A stretch of DNA of 64,000 bases, taken from Nannochloropsis salina CCMP1776 (taxonomy: Eukaryota > Sar > Eustigmatophyceae > Eustigmatales > Monodopsidaceae). The notes under the pieces were generated by a model that saw only the letters and a list, made by a program, of their open reading frames with translations, did no database searches and was not told where the DNA came from. The translations under genes and the position numbers were made by a program. Shown here piece after piece: positions 37,001 to 46,745 of this stretch (its first letter is position 1; every line of letters begins with the position of its first letter). The stretch covers positions 730,230 through 794,229 of the forward strand of contig SDOX01000021.1 of assembly GCA_004565275.1 (NCBI GenBank). The letters are read 5' to 3'.

Positions 37001-40000
37001 CCTGGGTGCGTTGGGGTTGGTCTTTGCCGAGCGTCTGCTTGAGGAGGGCGCCGAAAACGTAGTGTTGGTATCGCGTAGCGGGACATCGAGCGCGGGTGGC
37101 GAGGCAGCGTTGGAGAAGCTGCGACGGACACACGCGCGAGTGGAGGTGCTGAAATGCGACGTATCAGTGCGTGAGTCAGTGCGTGAGGCGTTCGAGACGT
37201 TGGCAGAGACGCTGCCGCCGGTGCGTGGCGTGATCCACTCGGCAGGCGTACTGGACGATGCGACGGTGGAGAATCAGACGGCGGAGAAGTTTGAGCGCGT
37301 GTTTTCGTCCAAGGTGGACGGTGCGTGGAACTTGCACGGAGTATGCGAGGACCTGGGCGTGGAGTTGGATTTCTTCGTGTTGTTTTCGTCGATATCGTCG
37401 TTGTTGGGGTCCCCTGGTCAGTCGAACTATGCGTCAGCGAATGCTGCGCTGGACGGGCTGGCACACTACCGTCGTGGACGGGGCTTGCCAGCCTTAAGCG
37501 TACAGTGGGGTCCGTGGGCGTTTTCCATTGATCGCATTTATCATAATGGTGTAGGCGGTATCACGCCCGATATCGGGGTGTCGGCGCTCAGCAGTCTCAT
37601 GTCGCACAAGGCTGGTTTGGCGCAGGCGGCGGTGATGCCGGTGTCATGGTCCAAGTTTGCAGCTCGTTCAGGCGGTCGTTTGCCTCCATTTTTCTCGCGT
37701 GTGGCGCGAACAGACATGTCTGCCGTAGGCGGTACGTCTGGTGGATCGGGCGGTGCGTTGGAGATGCTCCAGTCAATTGCTGCGTCGGACCGACTGCTAT
37801 ATTTGCAAGAGTTGGTGCTCGAGACTGCGAGGGAGGTGTCCGGGAACGGAGAGCTGGATGGTGACGCGCCGTTGATGGAGTCAGGCTTGGACTCTTTGGC
37901 TCAGGTGGAGCTGCGCAATACTTTGTCGTCTCGGCTGCATGGTATGCAGCTGTCTGCGACGTTGTTTTTGGACTACCCCACGGTGAACGGAGTGGCGTCG
38001 TATTTGTTGCAGGAGATCATGCCGTCTCAAGGTGTGCGCGGCGGGTTGCAGCGTGTAGTGCTGTCGGCGGATGCGTCATCGGAAGGACTGGCGGTGGTGG
38101 GTATGGCGTGTCGGCTGCCCGGCGGGAGCGACAGTCCAGCGGCTTTTTGGGAGATGCTTGCGGAAGGTCGGGACGGCATTGTGGAAGTGCCGGCAAGCCG
38201 ATGGGACGTGGACGAGGTATACGACGCTAACCCTGACGCGGAGAACAAATGCTATGTGCGTCATGGTGGTTTCATCGATGATGTGGAGCTGTTTGATGCA
38301 GCGTTCTTTGGAATCTCTAGGACTGAGGTAGCATCCATGGATCCACAGCAGCGGTTGTTGCTTGAGGTTGGGTATACTGCGTTATGGTCGGCAGGGTATG
38401 ATCGGAAAGATCTATTCTCGCGAAACGTTGGTATATTCGTTGGTATTGGTTCGAACGATTGGAGCAGCCTGATCACTCAAGCCACAGCATATACTGGAAC
38501 CGGGGCGGCTGCCTCGATCGCGGCAAACCGCCTTTCGTACGTGTTTGGACTGAAGGGACCAAGCATGAGCATTGACACGGCGTGCTCGTCATCATTGGTT
38601 TCGCTCGATGCTGCTTGTCTGAGGCTTCGAATAAATAAATGTGAAAGTGCGATTGTATTTGGGATAAATCTGTTATTGAGCCCCGCATCGCTTCTTGCGT
38701 TGTGCAGAGCACGCATGCTTTGTGCAGATGCCCGGTGCAAGACGTTTGATGCGAGCGCGAACGGCTATGTTCGCGGTGAGGGGTGCGGTGCGGTGGTGCT
38801 GAAGCGTTTGTCGGACGCATCTGCGGCAGGCGATCGTGTGTTGGCAGTGGTGAGGGGGAGTGCAGTGAATCAAGACGGTCGCAGCGCGAGCTTGACTGCG
38901 CCGAATGGTCCATCGCAAGAAGAGGTAATCTTGACGGCCTTGCAAGAAGCGCAGGTCTCACCGCTGGACGTGGAGTACGTCGAGACGCATGGGACAGGCA
39001 CAGCACTGGGTGACCCGATCGAAGTCGGGGCTTTGAAAGCTGTGTACGGGCTGGGGCGTAGTGAGGATCGACCGCTCGTGCTGGGCGCAGTGAAGACGAA
39101 CATCGGGCATCTGGAAGCAGGTGCCGGGATGGCTGGTTTGTTGAAGGTTGTCTTGGTTTTGCTGCATCGTGAGGTGCCGGCTAATCTGCATTTGAAGAAG
39201 CTGAATCCCCACATCAATGTAGAGGGTTTCCCTGTGATCTTCCCGCATGAGGGAACGGGACTGGGAAGGTGGACGGGGGCGTCAGGCCGCGTTATGGCGG
39301 GTTTGAGCTCGTTTGGCTTTGGTGGTACGAACGCGCACGTGATAGTTGAAGAGGCTGAGGTAGTGTTGAAGGATGGTTTGAGGCAGGTCGACGTGGTGTC
39401 AGAGCGACCGGCGGCGCTGTTCAACCGTCAGTCGTTCCCTTGGTCCATCCGTTCCGAGAATTCGTCCGATGAGATAGTGTTCGAGGTGGTGTGGGAGGAG
39501 GTGGCGACCTCTCCTGGCAGTAAGTCTGACGCGACGCTGTTTCTGGGCGTGACGGAGGGTTCGCGGGAGCAGCTACTCAGAATAAGCTCGGAGATGGCAT
39601 CGATGACATTGGTGGAGCAGTGTTCTTGTGAGCATCTGGAAGCCATGGACTGCACACGCGAGACTGTGCGGGAGTATCGTGCGGACCTGACCAATGCTGT
39701 GCACATGGCGGAGCTGACCAGCTTGGAGTCGTGGACAGCAGTCGTATTGTTACCAAGCGACAAGAGCATGATGATCCGACAAAGTTTGGCTTTGGTGAAG
39801 GGGGCATTGTCGCCGAGCGCAGGCAAGAGAAGCGTGTCATCGCTCTGGTTTGTGAGTGCAGGGGCATTACCGGTAGGCGAGGAAAGCGTGAAGGATGAGG
39901 CAAGCGCACGGCAATCGTGGTTGTCAGGTTTCGTGAAGACAGTAGGGATTGAGCACGCAGAGCTGGGTGTGCGGCATCTGGATGTACGATCCGATGACCT

Positions 40001-43000
40001 CGGGATGATTGACGATATAAGCCATTTGCTGGGCGGTGCTATGTCATTGCCGGAGAAGGAGATGGAAGTGGCTTTGCGCGGGAGTCGAGTTTACGTTCCT
40101 CGTTTGGTAGCGAGCAAGGAGCAGATCTCTGCTTCGGACCACGTAGGGGTAGTCAAAGGTGCGACGTACGTGGTAACGGGGGGCCTGGGTGCGTTGGGGT
40201 TGGTCTTTGCCGAGCGTCTGCTTGAGGAGGGCGCCGAAAACGTAGTGTTGGTATCGCGTAGCGGGACATCGAGCGCGGGTGGCGAGGCAGCGTTGGAGAA
40301 GCTGCGACGGACACACGCGCGAGTGGAGGTGCTGAAATGCGACGTATCAGTGCGTGAGTCAGTGCGTGAGGCGTTCGAGACGTTGGCAGAGACGCTGCCG
40401 CCGGTGCGTGGCGTGATCCACTCGGCAGGTGTACTGGACGATGCGACGGTGGAGAATCAGACGGCGGAGAAGTTTGAGCGCGTGTTTTCGTCCAAGGTGG
40501 ACGGTGCGTGGAACTTGCACGGAGTATGCGAGGACCTGGGCGTGGAGTTGGATTTCTTCGTGTTGTTTTCGTCGATATCGTCGTTGTTGGGGTCCCCTGG
40601 TCAGTCGAACTATGCGTCAGCGAATGCTGCGCTGGACGGGCTGGCACACTACCGTCGTGGACGGGGCTTGCCAGCCTTAAGCGTACAGTGGGGTCCGTGG
40701 GCGTTTTCCATTGATCGCATTTATCATAATGGTGTAGGCGGTATCACGCCCGATATCGGGGTGTCGGCGCTCAGCAGTCTCATGTCGCACAAGGCTGGTT
40801 TGGCGCAGGCGGCGGTGATGCCGGTGTCATGGTCCAAGTTTGCAGCTCGTTCAGGCGGTCGTTTGCCTCCATTTTTCTCGCGTGTGGCGCGAACAGACAT
40901 GTCTGCCGTAGGCGGTACGTCTGGTGGATCGGGCGGTGCGTTGGAGATGCTCCAGTCAATTGCTGCGTCGGACCGACTGCTATATTTGCAAGAGTTGGTG
41001 CTCGAGACTGCGAGGGAGGTGTCCGGGAACGGAGAGCTGGATGGTGACGCGCCGTTGATGGAGTCAGGCTTGGACTCTTTGGCTCAGGTGGAGCTGCGCA
41101 ATACTTTGTCGTCTCGGCTGCATGGTATGCAGCTGTCTGCGACGTTGTTTTTGGACTACCCCACGGTGAACGGAGTGGCGTCGTATTTGTTGCAGGAGAT
41201 CATGCCGTCTCAAGGTGTGCGCGGCGGGTTGCAGCGTGTAGTGCTGTCGGCGGATGCGTCATCGGAAGGACTGGCGGTGGTGGGTATGGCGTGTCGGCTG
41301 CCCGGCGGGAGCGACAGTCCAGCGGCTTTTTGGGAGATGCTTGCGGAAGGTCGGGACGGCATTGTGGAAGTGCCGGCAAGCCGATGGGACGTGGACAAGG
41401 TATACGACGCTAACCCTGACGCGGAGAACAAATGCTATGTGCGTCATGGTGGTTTCATCGATGATGTGGAGCTGTTTGATGCAGCGTTCTTTGGAATCTC
41501 TAGGACTGAGGTAGCATCCATGGATCCACAGCAGCGGTTGTTGCTCGATGTTACATATCAGGCGCTATTCGGGGCCGGAGAAAACAAGCGTACGCTCTTG
41601 GGAAGCTTGGCAGGTGTTTTTGTTGGTATTGGTTCGAACGATTGGAGTACCATGGTTCGAGGGGCAAGCGTTTTCACGGGAACAGGATGCTCTATGTCTA
41701 TGGCAGCAAACAGAGTGTCTTACGTCTTAGGCTTGAAGGGCCCAAGTGTCAGCATGGATACGGCGTGCTCCTCGTCACTGGTTGCTCTAGATACAGCTAG
41801 CGAGAAGCTGAGACACGGAAAATGCAATATGGCTATAGTGGCTGGAGTAAACCTTTTATTGAGCCCCACTGCTTTTGTTGCCCTCGCAAAAGCCCGCATG
41901 CTTTCAACCGATGGTAAATGCAAGTCATTCGATGCCAGCGCGAACGGCTATGGTAGGGGGGAGGGCTGCAGTGCAGTGGTGCTGAAGCGTTTGTCGGACG
42001 CAACTGCGGCAGGCGATCGTGTGTTGGCAGTGGTGAGGGGGAGCGGAGTGAATCAAGACGGTCGCAGCGCGAGCTTGACGGCGCCGAATGGTCCATCGCA
42101 AGAAGAGGTAATCTTGACGGCCTTGCAAGAAGCGCAGGTCTCACCGCTGGACGTGGAGTACGTCGAGACGCATGGAACAGGCACAGCACTGGGTGACCCG
42201 ATCGAAGTCGGGGCTTTGAAAGCTGTGTACGGGCTGGGGCGTAGTGAGGATCGACCGCTCGTGCTGGGCGCAGTGAAGACGAACATCGGGCATCTGGAAG
42301 CAGGTGCGGGCATCGCGAGTCTCGTAAAGGTTGTCTTGGTTTTGCTGCATCGTGAGGTGCCGGCTAATCTGCATTTGAAGAAGCTGAATCCCCACATCAA
42401 CGTAGAGGGTTTCCCTGTGATCTTCCCGCATGAGGGAACGGGACTGGGAAGGTGGACGGGGGCGTCAGGCCGCGTTATGGCGGGTTTGAGCTCGTTTGGC
42501 TTTGGTGGTACGAACGCGCACGTGATAGTTGAAGAGTCGAGTCCTCACCTTGGCGAGACGTCTGTCGATGTTGTTTTGGAGTCGCAGAAGGCCCAGAGAA
42601 AGAAGGTAGCCTTTTTGTTTACAGGACAAGGCTCACAGTACATTGGAATGGGCAGAGCATTGTACGACACGGAGATGGCATTCAAGACTGCTATGACGGA
42701 ATGCGATGTCATTTTGTCAAGCCTGTGGGGCCGGTCTTTGCTTTCTGTACTTTTTCCGGGAGTGTCGGACGATTCGTCGCTGATAAATGAGACCCTCTAT
42801 GCGCAGCCGGCATTATTTGCGCTGGAGTACTCGCTAGCGATGCTTTGGAAATCAAGAGGTGTTGTTCCTGACGCCGTCCTAGGCCACAGCGCCGGAGAGT
42901 ATGTAGCGGCATGCATTTGTGGTGCGTTGAGTCTGGAGGACGGGCTGTCCCTCATTGTAGAGCGCGCGCGTCTGATGCAGTCGCTGCCAAAGCACGATGG

Positions 43001-46000
43001 ATGTATGATGGCGGTCCGAGCAAGTGAAAGTGTGGTGCTGCAGGGGTTGCAAGAAGTAGCGGGTATGGAAAATGTGTCCATTGCAGCCATAAATGGGCCT
43101 AAGAGCTTGGTGGTGTCCGGGCCTCGGGCTTCAGTGGAGACGTTGTTGGAGAAATTGCAGCTTGTGGGCAAAGCTTTGACTGTTTCTCATGCCTTCCATT
43201 CGCCTTTGATGGCTCCCGCGGCATCGCAGCTGGCAGGAGTGGTTGATAAGATGAGATGGGGCTCTCCCTCGATACCGCTTGTGACAAATGTGACAGGCCA
43301 AGTGGTAACAAATGCAGATTTGATGTCGGGCGAGCACTGGGGTCAGCATCTTGTGCGTGGAGTACGCTTTGCTGATGGTATGGAGGCATTGCATGGCCTG
43401 GGATGTGAAATATTTGTCGAGATTGGACCCGAACCAACCTTGATCAAGATGGGTAGACAGTGCCTGGCCAGTTTCCGGAACCTCGTTTGGTTGGCGTCAC
43501 TCGAGCGTAAGGAGGGTGATGTCTTCGCCAAGACTGCGGAAATCCTACTCCACGCATGCTGCACGAAAGAAGATGTCGAGACTCATTCTAATGAGCTTCA
43601 AGACGGGTCATTATTGGATAACTTCCTCTATCCGTCCCTACATCTCTACAAGTACAATGCATTCAGCTGGCAGCGCCCGACGGACATGCTCGCGACAGAT
43701 TTTGGTTTGGGGGATACAGGAAAGTTTCTTCCAGACAATGGACGTGCGATAATGTTGACGCATGAGCATATTCGTAACGTGATCTTTACCTGCATCAAGG
43801 ACACGCTGAGTGATGTCCCCTCGTTGACGGATGATACCCTTCTTATGGACCTGCAGATGGACTCCATGGGCGCCGTATCCTTTGTAACAGACGTTTCTTC
43901 CCATCTCGAGGAAACTGGAATAAAATTGCCTCCCGACTTCATGTTTGTGCATCCAAGTATTGGTGAAATGATATCTGGCATTCTCAGTCTGGCAAGCACC
44001 ACGATGCAAAAAGATACTGGTGCAGACCTGAGAAGTCTTAAGGCGGACCTTTTACCTGTTCAAACCCACCGTCATCCTACGTCTGATTATCTAGAAAATT
44101 TGCCAACACAGCAGGGGTGCCCAAGCTCATGGCTCCTAACATTTTATTATTTTGTTGCGATGGGGTATGTCTCTGCAGTCATACTCTTTCCTGGGTGGCT
44201 GATCCTGAGCCGCAGCTTTCAATATGGTCTTCATCTCCCTGTCATACTTGGTGTGTTGGTGCTGGCACCTTGCGCAAAGCTCGTCTATGTGACCATTTTG
44301 CTTGGTTTGGTGATATTGAGTAAAAAGCTAATTTTGGGCAACATCAAGCCCAATGAACATTTCCCACTTGCAAGCGTCAAATTTGTGCAGTATTGGGCGG
44401 TCACAAGGCTGATGAGTTTTGCGAACATTTTGGTGCTTGGAGAACTGAAGCGGACATATTTGTTGAACACATATTACCGTTTAATGGGGTCACGGATCGG
44501 CCGAGACGTTCTTATTGACACCGTCGGGATCACTGACCCCGATATGGTAATCGTACACGATGGGACCGTCATTGGCAATGGGGTACTTCTACTTGGACAT
44601 ACGATCCATGACGGATTCATCACATTTGGCACGATTGCAATAGGTCAATCATGTACTATCGAGCCTCGAGCCATACTCAAACCGGAAGCTCGTGTCGATC
44701 ATTTTACCACAATACCTGCTTTGGCAAGTGTGGGGAGGAATCAGATGCAGTTTCAAGCGATTGGGAAAACGCCTCGCAGCGCTTCTTCAGATGCATCCGG
44801 CGCACACCCAGCCAAGAGCTTCTGGCGGGAAATGCTCGACAGTTTAGGGCACGTCGGAGGACTTTTTTTAACATACGCTCTGGCATCTTCGTCATTGCTA
44901 GTTGTCAACGCCATTGCTTCAGCCATGTCGGATAGCCGAAGCCAAGGTGGAATTATGTCGGCGTTGGCAACGCTTCAGCTAACGTCTGGGCTTTACCTTC
45001 CCTTTCTTCCTCTTTTCGTTGGAGTAGACCGCGACGGATTTGCTGAGGTCCTTATGATGGCGCTGACTAAGTATGACGTGATTGGAATTATTTGGATATT
45101 TCCAGCATTTTATCTGGGTTATTCTTGTGTATTGATAGCAGTTACTGCGCTTGTGAAATGGCTGCTTATAGGCAAGACGAAGCCTGGTACATCTATTGAC
45201 AAGGGACGGACTGCTTGGTGCAAATGGTTTTGTGACACATTGTTGGAGTACTCTTTCCGTCACACAGCGTCATTAACCTTGGGCACGTCATTTATCAATT
45301 TCTGGCTGTCTATACTAGGCGCCAAGATTGGGTGGCGAGCATGCATTCGCGTTTGTAATGGGATCCATGACATGCCTGATTCATATCGAGACCCAGAGCT
45401 TATCGATGTGGGTAAGGATGTGCACGTTGGCGACCGAGCAGCCCTCATCACAGGAGTCACTTGTCGTGCCACGGACGGAGAGAAACGAGGCAACGTGGAG
45501 ACGACATATGGAGTGATCAAAATAGGGGACCGCGCGCTCATTGGAATGGGCTCTGTGATACTTGAAGGGGCACGAATTCCTGCAGGGACGGGGGTGGGCG
45601 CGTTGTGCTGCGTAACATCAAAGGACTCGCTGAAAGAAGGCGCTATGCACATGGGCAATCCACGACCCCGCCCAATCTACCATATTTCCGCGGAGGGCTT
45701 ACAAGACCGAAACTTTTCAGCGATGGAGTGGTTTTGGTACTTCACGTTTCCCTTAATACAGCCATTGGTAATCACGGCGGTCATTTCTGTGGCCGGATTT
45801 TTCACGTGCCTTTTCAGCATGCTGAGTTTCTGGGAATACACTCCAGCAAGTACGCCATTAATGGTTGCGCCTTTCATATACATGATCCATGGATTTGTGC
45901 TTTGCATGATTGTCGTGTTGCTCAAATGGGCACTTTTAGGCCGCATGGTTCCCTCACAAAGGCATCGTACTTACGATTTGCACTACTACACCTGGAACAT

Positions 46001-46376
46001 GGTGCTAATGGTACAGAGCATCGTACACCTTCATTTTACCGAGCTACTGCGCGGCAGTCCATTTTACAACGTGTACTTCCGTTGGTTAGGAGTGCACATT
46101 GAACGGAATGTATTTTTGGAAGCAGTGTCCATCCCCGACGTGGATATGATTTTTCTAGGGGAGGGGAGTGTCGTAGAGCAAAATGTACTCTTGGGTGGGC
46201 ATAGCTACGAGGCGCCCTTTCTTTCCCGGAATCGCGTGCATATTGGAAAAAATTGTGTTGTCCGGCCTACTGCCGCGACATTACCTGAGTTCAGAATGGA
46301 AGATGGTTCAGAGCTTGATTGTCTTGAAGTGGGTCTGAAGGGCATGGTTGTCGGTCGGCGCGATAGCATTGACTGA
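25015..46376 (+). CDS. Giant FAAL-loaded modular type I polyketide synthase with a Pls-like membrane C-terminus
   Basis: A proposed 99-base exon 1 (25015-25113, ATG to GTAAGT) joins exon 2 (25434-46376) in phase 0, giving about 7,013 residues. The big exon has no internal stop or intron. Order: FAAL and ACP1; KS1-AT1-KR1-ACP2; KS2-AT2-DH-ER-KR2-ACP3; KS3-KR3-ACP4, which lacks an AT; KS4-AT4-ACP5; then a membrane and beta-helix tail. KS cysteines sit in DTACSSS at about residues 953, 2377, 4417 and 5478. All KS keep the HGTGT and NIGHLE histidines. Both AT types have GHSAG and HAFHS, which in known ATs indicates malonyl-CoA. The DH has HQVSGEMIIP (His about 3044), and the KRs keep LDD and NYASANAALD. 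By colinearity an acyl starter would gain four C2 units. Release is not by a thioesterase. Without exon 1, the first in-frame ATG is the one within the AKSMAEEK stretch. Product unknown. Confidence 0.93.
25434..27620 (+). other. PKS loading module: fatty acyl-AMP ligase plus ACP1
   Basis: The ATP-binding loop YTSGSTGDPKGVM is near residue 208. WLPQYHDMGLIVG and YGLAEHTVAVS follow, and GRIKDLIILRGKNYYPQDIE is near residue 488. The RGxNYYPQDIE form is the mark of fatty acyl-AMP ligases as opposed to acyl-CoA ligases. ACP1 (about 27370-27610) has LGLESILAIEF with the phosphopantetheine serine near residue 714. In the family such a didomain adenylates a free fatty acid and passes it straight to the carrier protein without CoA. 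Chain length cannot be read from sequence. Confidence 0.92.
27690..31900 (+). other. PKS module 1: KS1-AT1-KR1-ACP2
   Basis: KS1 (27690-28960) and AT1 (29030-29970; GHSAGE serine about residue 1328, HAFHSKMM) are clearly diverged from the corresponding domains of modules 2-4 and are of ordinary base composition. KR1 (about 30130-31560) and ACP2 (LMESGLDSLAQVEL, 31675-31900) belong to the homogenised repeat. The module has no DH or ER, so it should leave a beta-hydroxyl. KR1 keeps a longer lid loop (SAGMAMEKDTVKRLEGQG) than KR2 and KR3. Confidence 0.9.
30831..32185 (+). repeat. PKS internal repeat 1, copy A (KR1-ACP2-start of KS2)
   Basis: Begins GCGACGTACGTGGTAACG. It matches copies B and C almost base for base, including third codon positions, except for the KR lid loop where copy A is 24 bases longer. 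Confidence 0.95.
31965..38030 (+). other. PKS module 2: KS2-AT2-DH-ER-KR2-ACP3 (fully reducing)
   Basis: KS2 spans 31965-33233 and AT2 33290-34250. The DH (34360-35260) has the HxxxGxxxxP motif and FHLHPGVLDGALQL with the second catalytic aspartate. A KR structural subdomain follows (YEVHWSPL, from about 35270). The ER (36070-36950) has GLNFRDVLNVMG and an NADPH-binding region HAATGGVGLAAVQ. KR2 is 36978-37650 and ACP3 37800-38030. This is the only module with the full reductive loop, so it should give a saturated methylene pair. Confidence 0.92.
32668..34281 (+). repeat. PKS internal repeat 2, copy A (end of KS2 plus AT2)
   Basis: A 1,614-base block matched by 41971-43584. The first 566 bases (KS C-terminal half with HGTGT and NIGHLE) also match 38788-39353 in KS3. 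The AT part encodes the same protein as AT4. Confidence 0.95.
36978..38362 (+). repeat. PKS internal repeat 1, copy B (KR2-ACP3-start of KS3)
   Basis: Same length (1,385 bases) as copy C and nearly identical to it. It ends abruptly inside the KS at the GLLLEV position, where KS3 becomes unique. Confidence 0.95.
38085..41213 (+). other. PKS module 3: KS3-KR3-ACP4, no acyltransferase
   Basis: KS3 (38085-39353) is followed directly by a linker (NRQSFPWS) and the KR structural subdomain (IVFEVVWEEV at about 39475), then catalytic KR3 (40161-40830) and ACP4 (40980-41213). No GHSxG or HAFH motif occurs between KS3 and KR3, so no AT is encoded. Extender units would have to be supplied by AT2 or AT4 of the same chain or by a separate malonyltransferase. 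Expected outcome is a beta-hydroxyl. Confidence 0.9.
38788..39353 (+). repeat. PKS internal repeat 2, partial copy B (end of KS3 only)
   Basis: 566 bases, nearly identical to 32668-33233 and 41971-42536. The match stops right at the end of the KS, where modules 2 and 4 continue into an AT and module 3 does not. The resemblance to KS2 starts slightly earlier, near 38703. Confidence 0.93.
40161..41545 (+). repeat. PKS internal repeat 1, copy C (KR3-ACP4-start of KS4)
   Basis: Differs from copy B at only a few bases, for example one Glu-to-Lys change near 41396 and a silent change near 40429. It ends inside the KS at the same point as copy B. Confidence 0.95.
41265..44010 (+). other. PKS module 4: KS4-AT4-ACP5 (non-reducing)
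   Basis: KS4 spans 41265-42536, AT4 42590-43545 (protein identical to AT2) and ACP5 43770-44000 (LQMDSMGAVSF, serine about residue 6177). ACP5 is unlike ACP2-4 and outside the repeat. No KR, DH or ER follows, so the last condensation should leave a beta-keto thioester. It feeds the terminal membrane domain. Confidence 0.9.
41971..43584 (+). repeat. PKS internal repeat 2, copy C (end of KS4 plus AT4)
   Basis: 1,614 bases matching 32668-34281. The only visible cluster of differences is near 42307-42330, where KS4 has GIASLVKV instead of GMAGLLKV. The match stops just after the AT at the codons for EDVET. Confidence 0.95.
44115..46376 (+). other. C-terminal membrane plus left-handed beta-helix domain, resembling the Pls tail
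   Basis: Three hydrophobic blocks alternate with three soluble blocks. The hydrophobic blocks are 44130-44335 (FYYFVAMGYVSAVILF, PVILGVLVLAPCAKLVY), 44860-45170 (YALASSSLLVVNAIASAM, PAFYLGYSCVLIAVTALV) and 45730-45940 (FTFPLIQPLVITAVISVAGF, IYMIHGFVLCMIVVLLKW). The soluble blocks have hexapeptide-repeat character: 44480-44740 (IGRDVLIDTVG, GTVIGNGVLLLGH), 45290-45640 (ARIPAGTGVGAL) and 46060-46340 (IERNVFLEAVSIPDVDMIFL, GSVVEQNVLLGGH). This order of transmembrane pairs and tandem domains is that of the C-terminal region of epsilon-poly-L-lysine synthetase (the 'NRPS terminal domain of unknown function' family). There it follows a carrier domain and forms the amide bonds. A release or transfer role at a membrane is inferred. 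Confidence 0.82.
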
Positions 46377-46745
46377 TTTTCAGAACCTGAGTCCACTTTT
46401 TAAAAATCGAAGACAGGAGCAGTCCCCTCACCAAAAATATGAGGGATGAACAGAAACGAGCAAGTGCTTCTCCAGATGTATGTGAGTTCACTTCTGCGAC
46501 CTTTTTATGTGGTGTATCTTAGTTTTAGTAATAGAAATCGGTATATCGAGTTGATAATATTTACGTATATATGTAATACATAAATAATTATATATATATA
46601 TATATATATATGCATGCATACATGCAAAGAAATATGTTTTTTGAAACGAAAAGTTTAGTCGAACGTGCAAAAGTAATATAACGCGGAAAAAGTGAACAAG
46701 TCCTTGAGTCTACTTGCAAAGAAAATTCTTTTTTGATACTGCATA
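46377..46745. other. Convergent 3' flanks of the PKS and the MORN gene, with a TA microsatellite
   Basis: This 370-base stretch between the two stop codons is A+T-rich. It contains an uninterrupted TA run of about 11 units at 46589-46611, followed by ATGCATGCATACATGC. No gene is visible. Confidence 0.7.

Noticed and set aside
30790-42431. Long antisense open frames repeated inside the PKS (for example 30790-31317, 36901-37464, 40153-40647 on the minus strand)
   Set aside because: They recur only because the coding repeat recurs and is G+C-rich. Their translations are compositionally odd (Pro/Arg/Thr/Ser-rich) and match no family.
30831-43584. Interpretation of the PKS repeats as a transposable element or satellite
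   Set aside because: The repeat borders follow enzyme domains and stay in one reading frame; there are no terminal repeats or target-site duplications.
16956-46376. Bacterial contamination or an inserted bacterial contig carrying the PKS and carbamoyltransferase
   Set aside because: The carbamoyltransferase has three introns with phase kept, the PKS has a plausible 5' intron, and intron-containing eukaryotic genes lie on both sides and between them. Older horizontal transfer remains possible.
46589-46611. TA run after the PKS as a replication origin or functional element
   Set aside because: A simple dinucleotide microsatellite in a 3' flank is a sufficient explanation.
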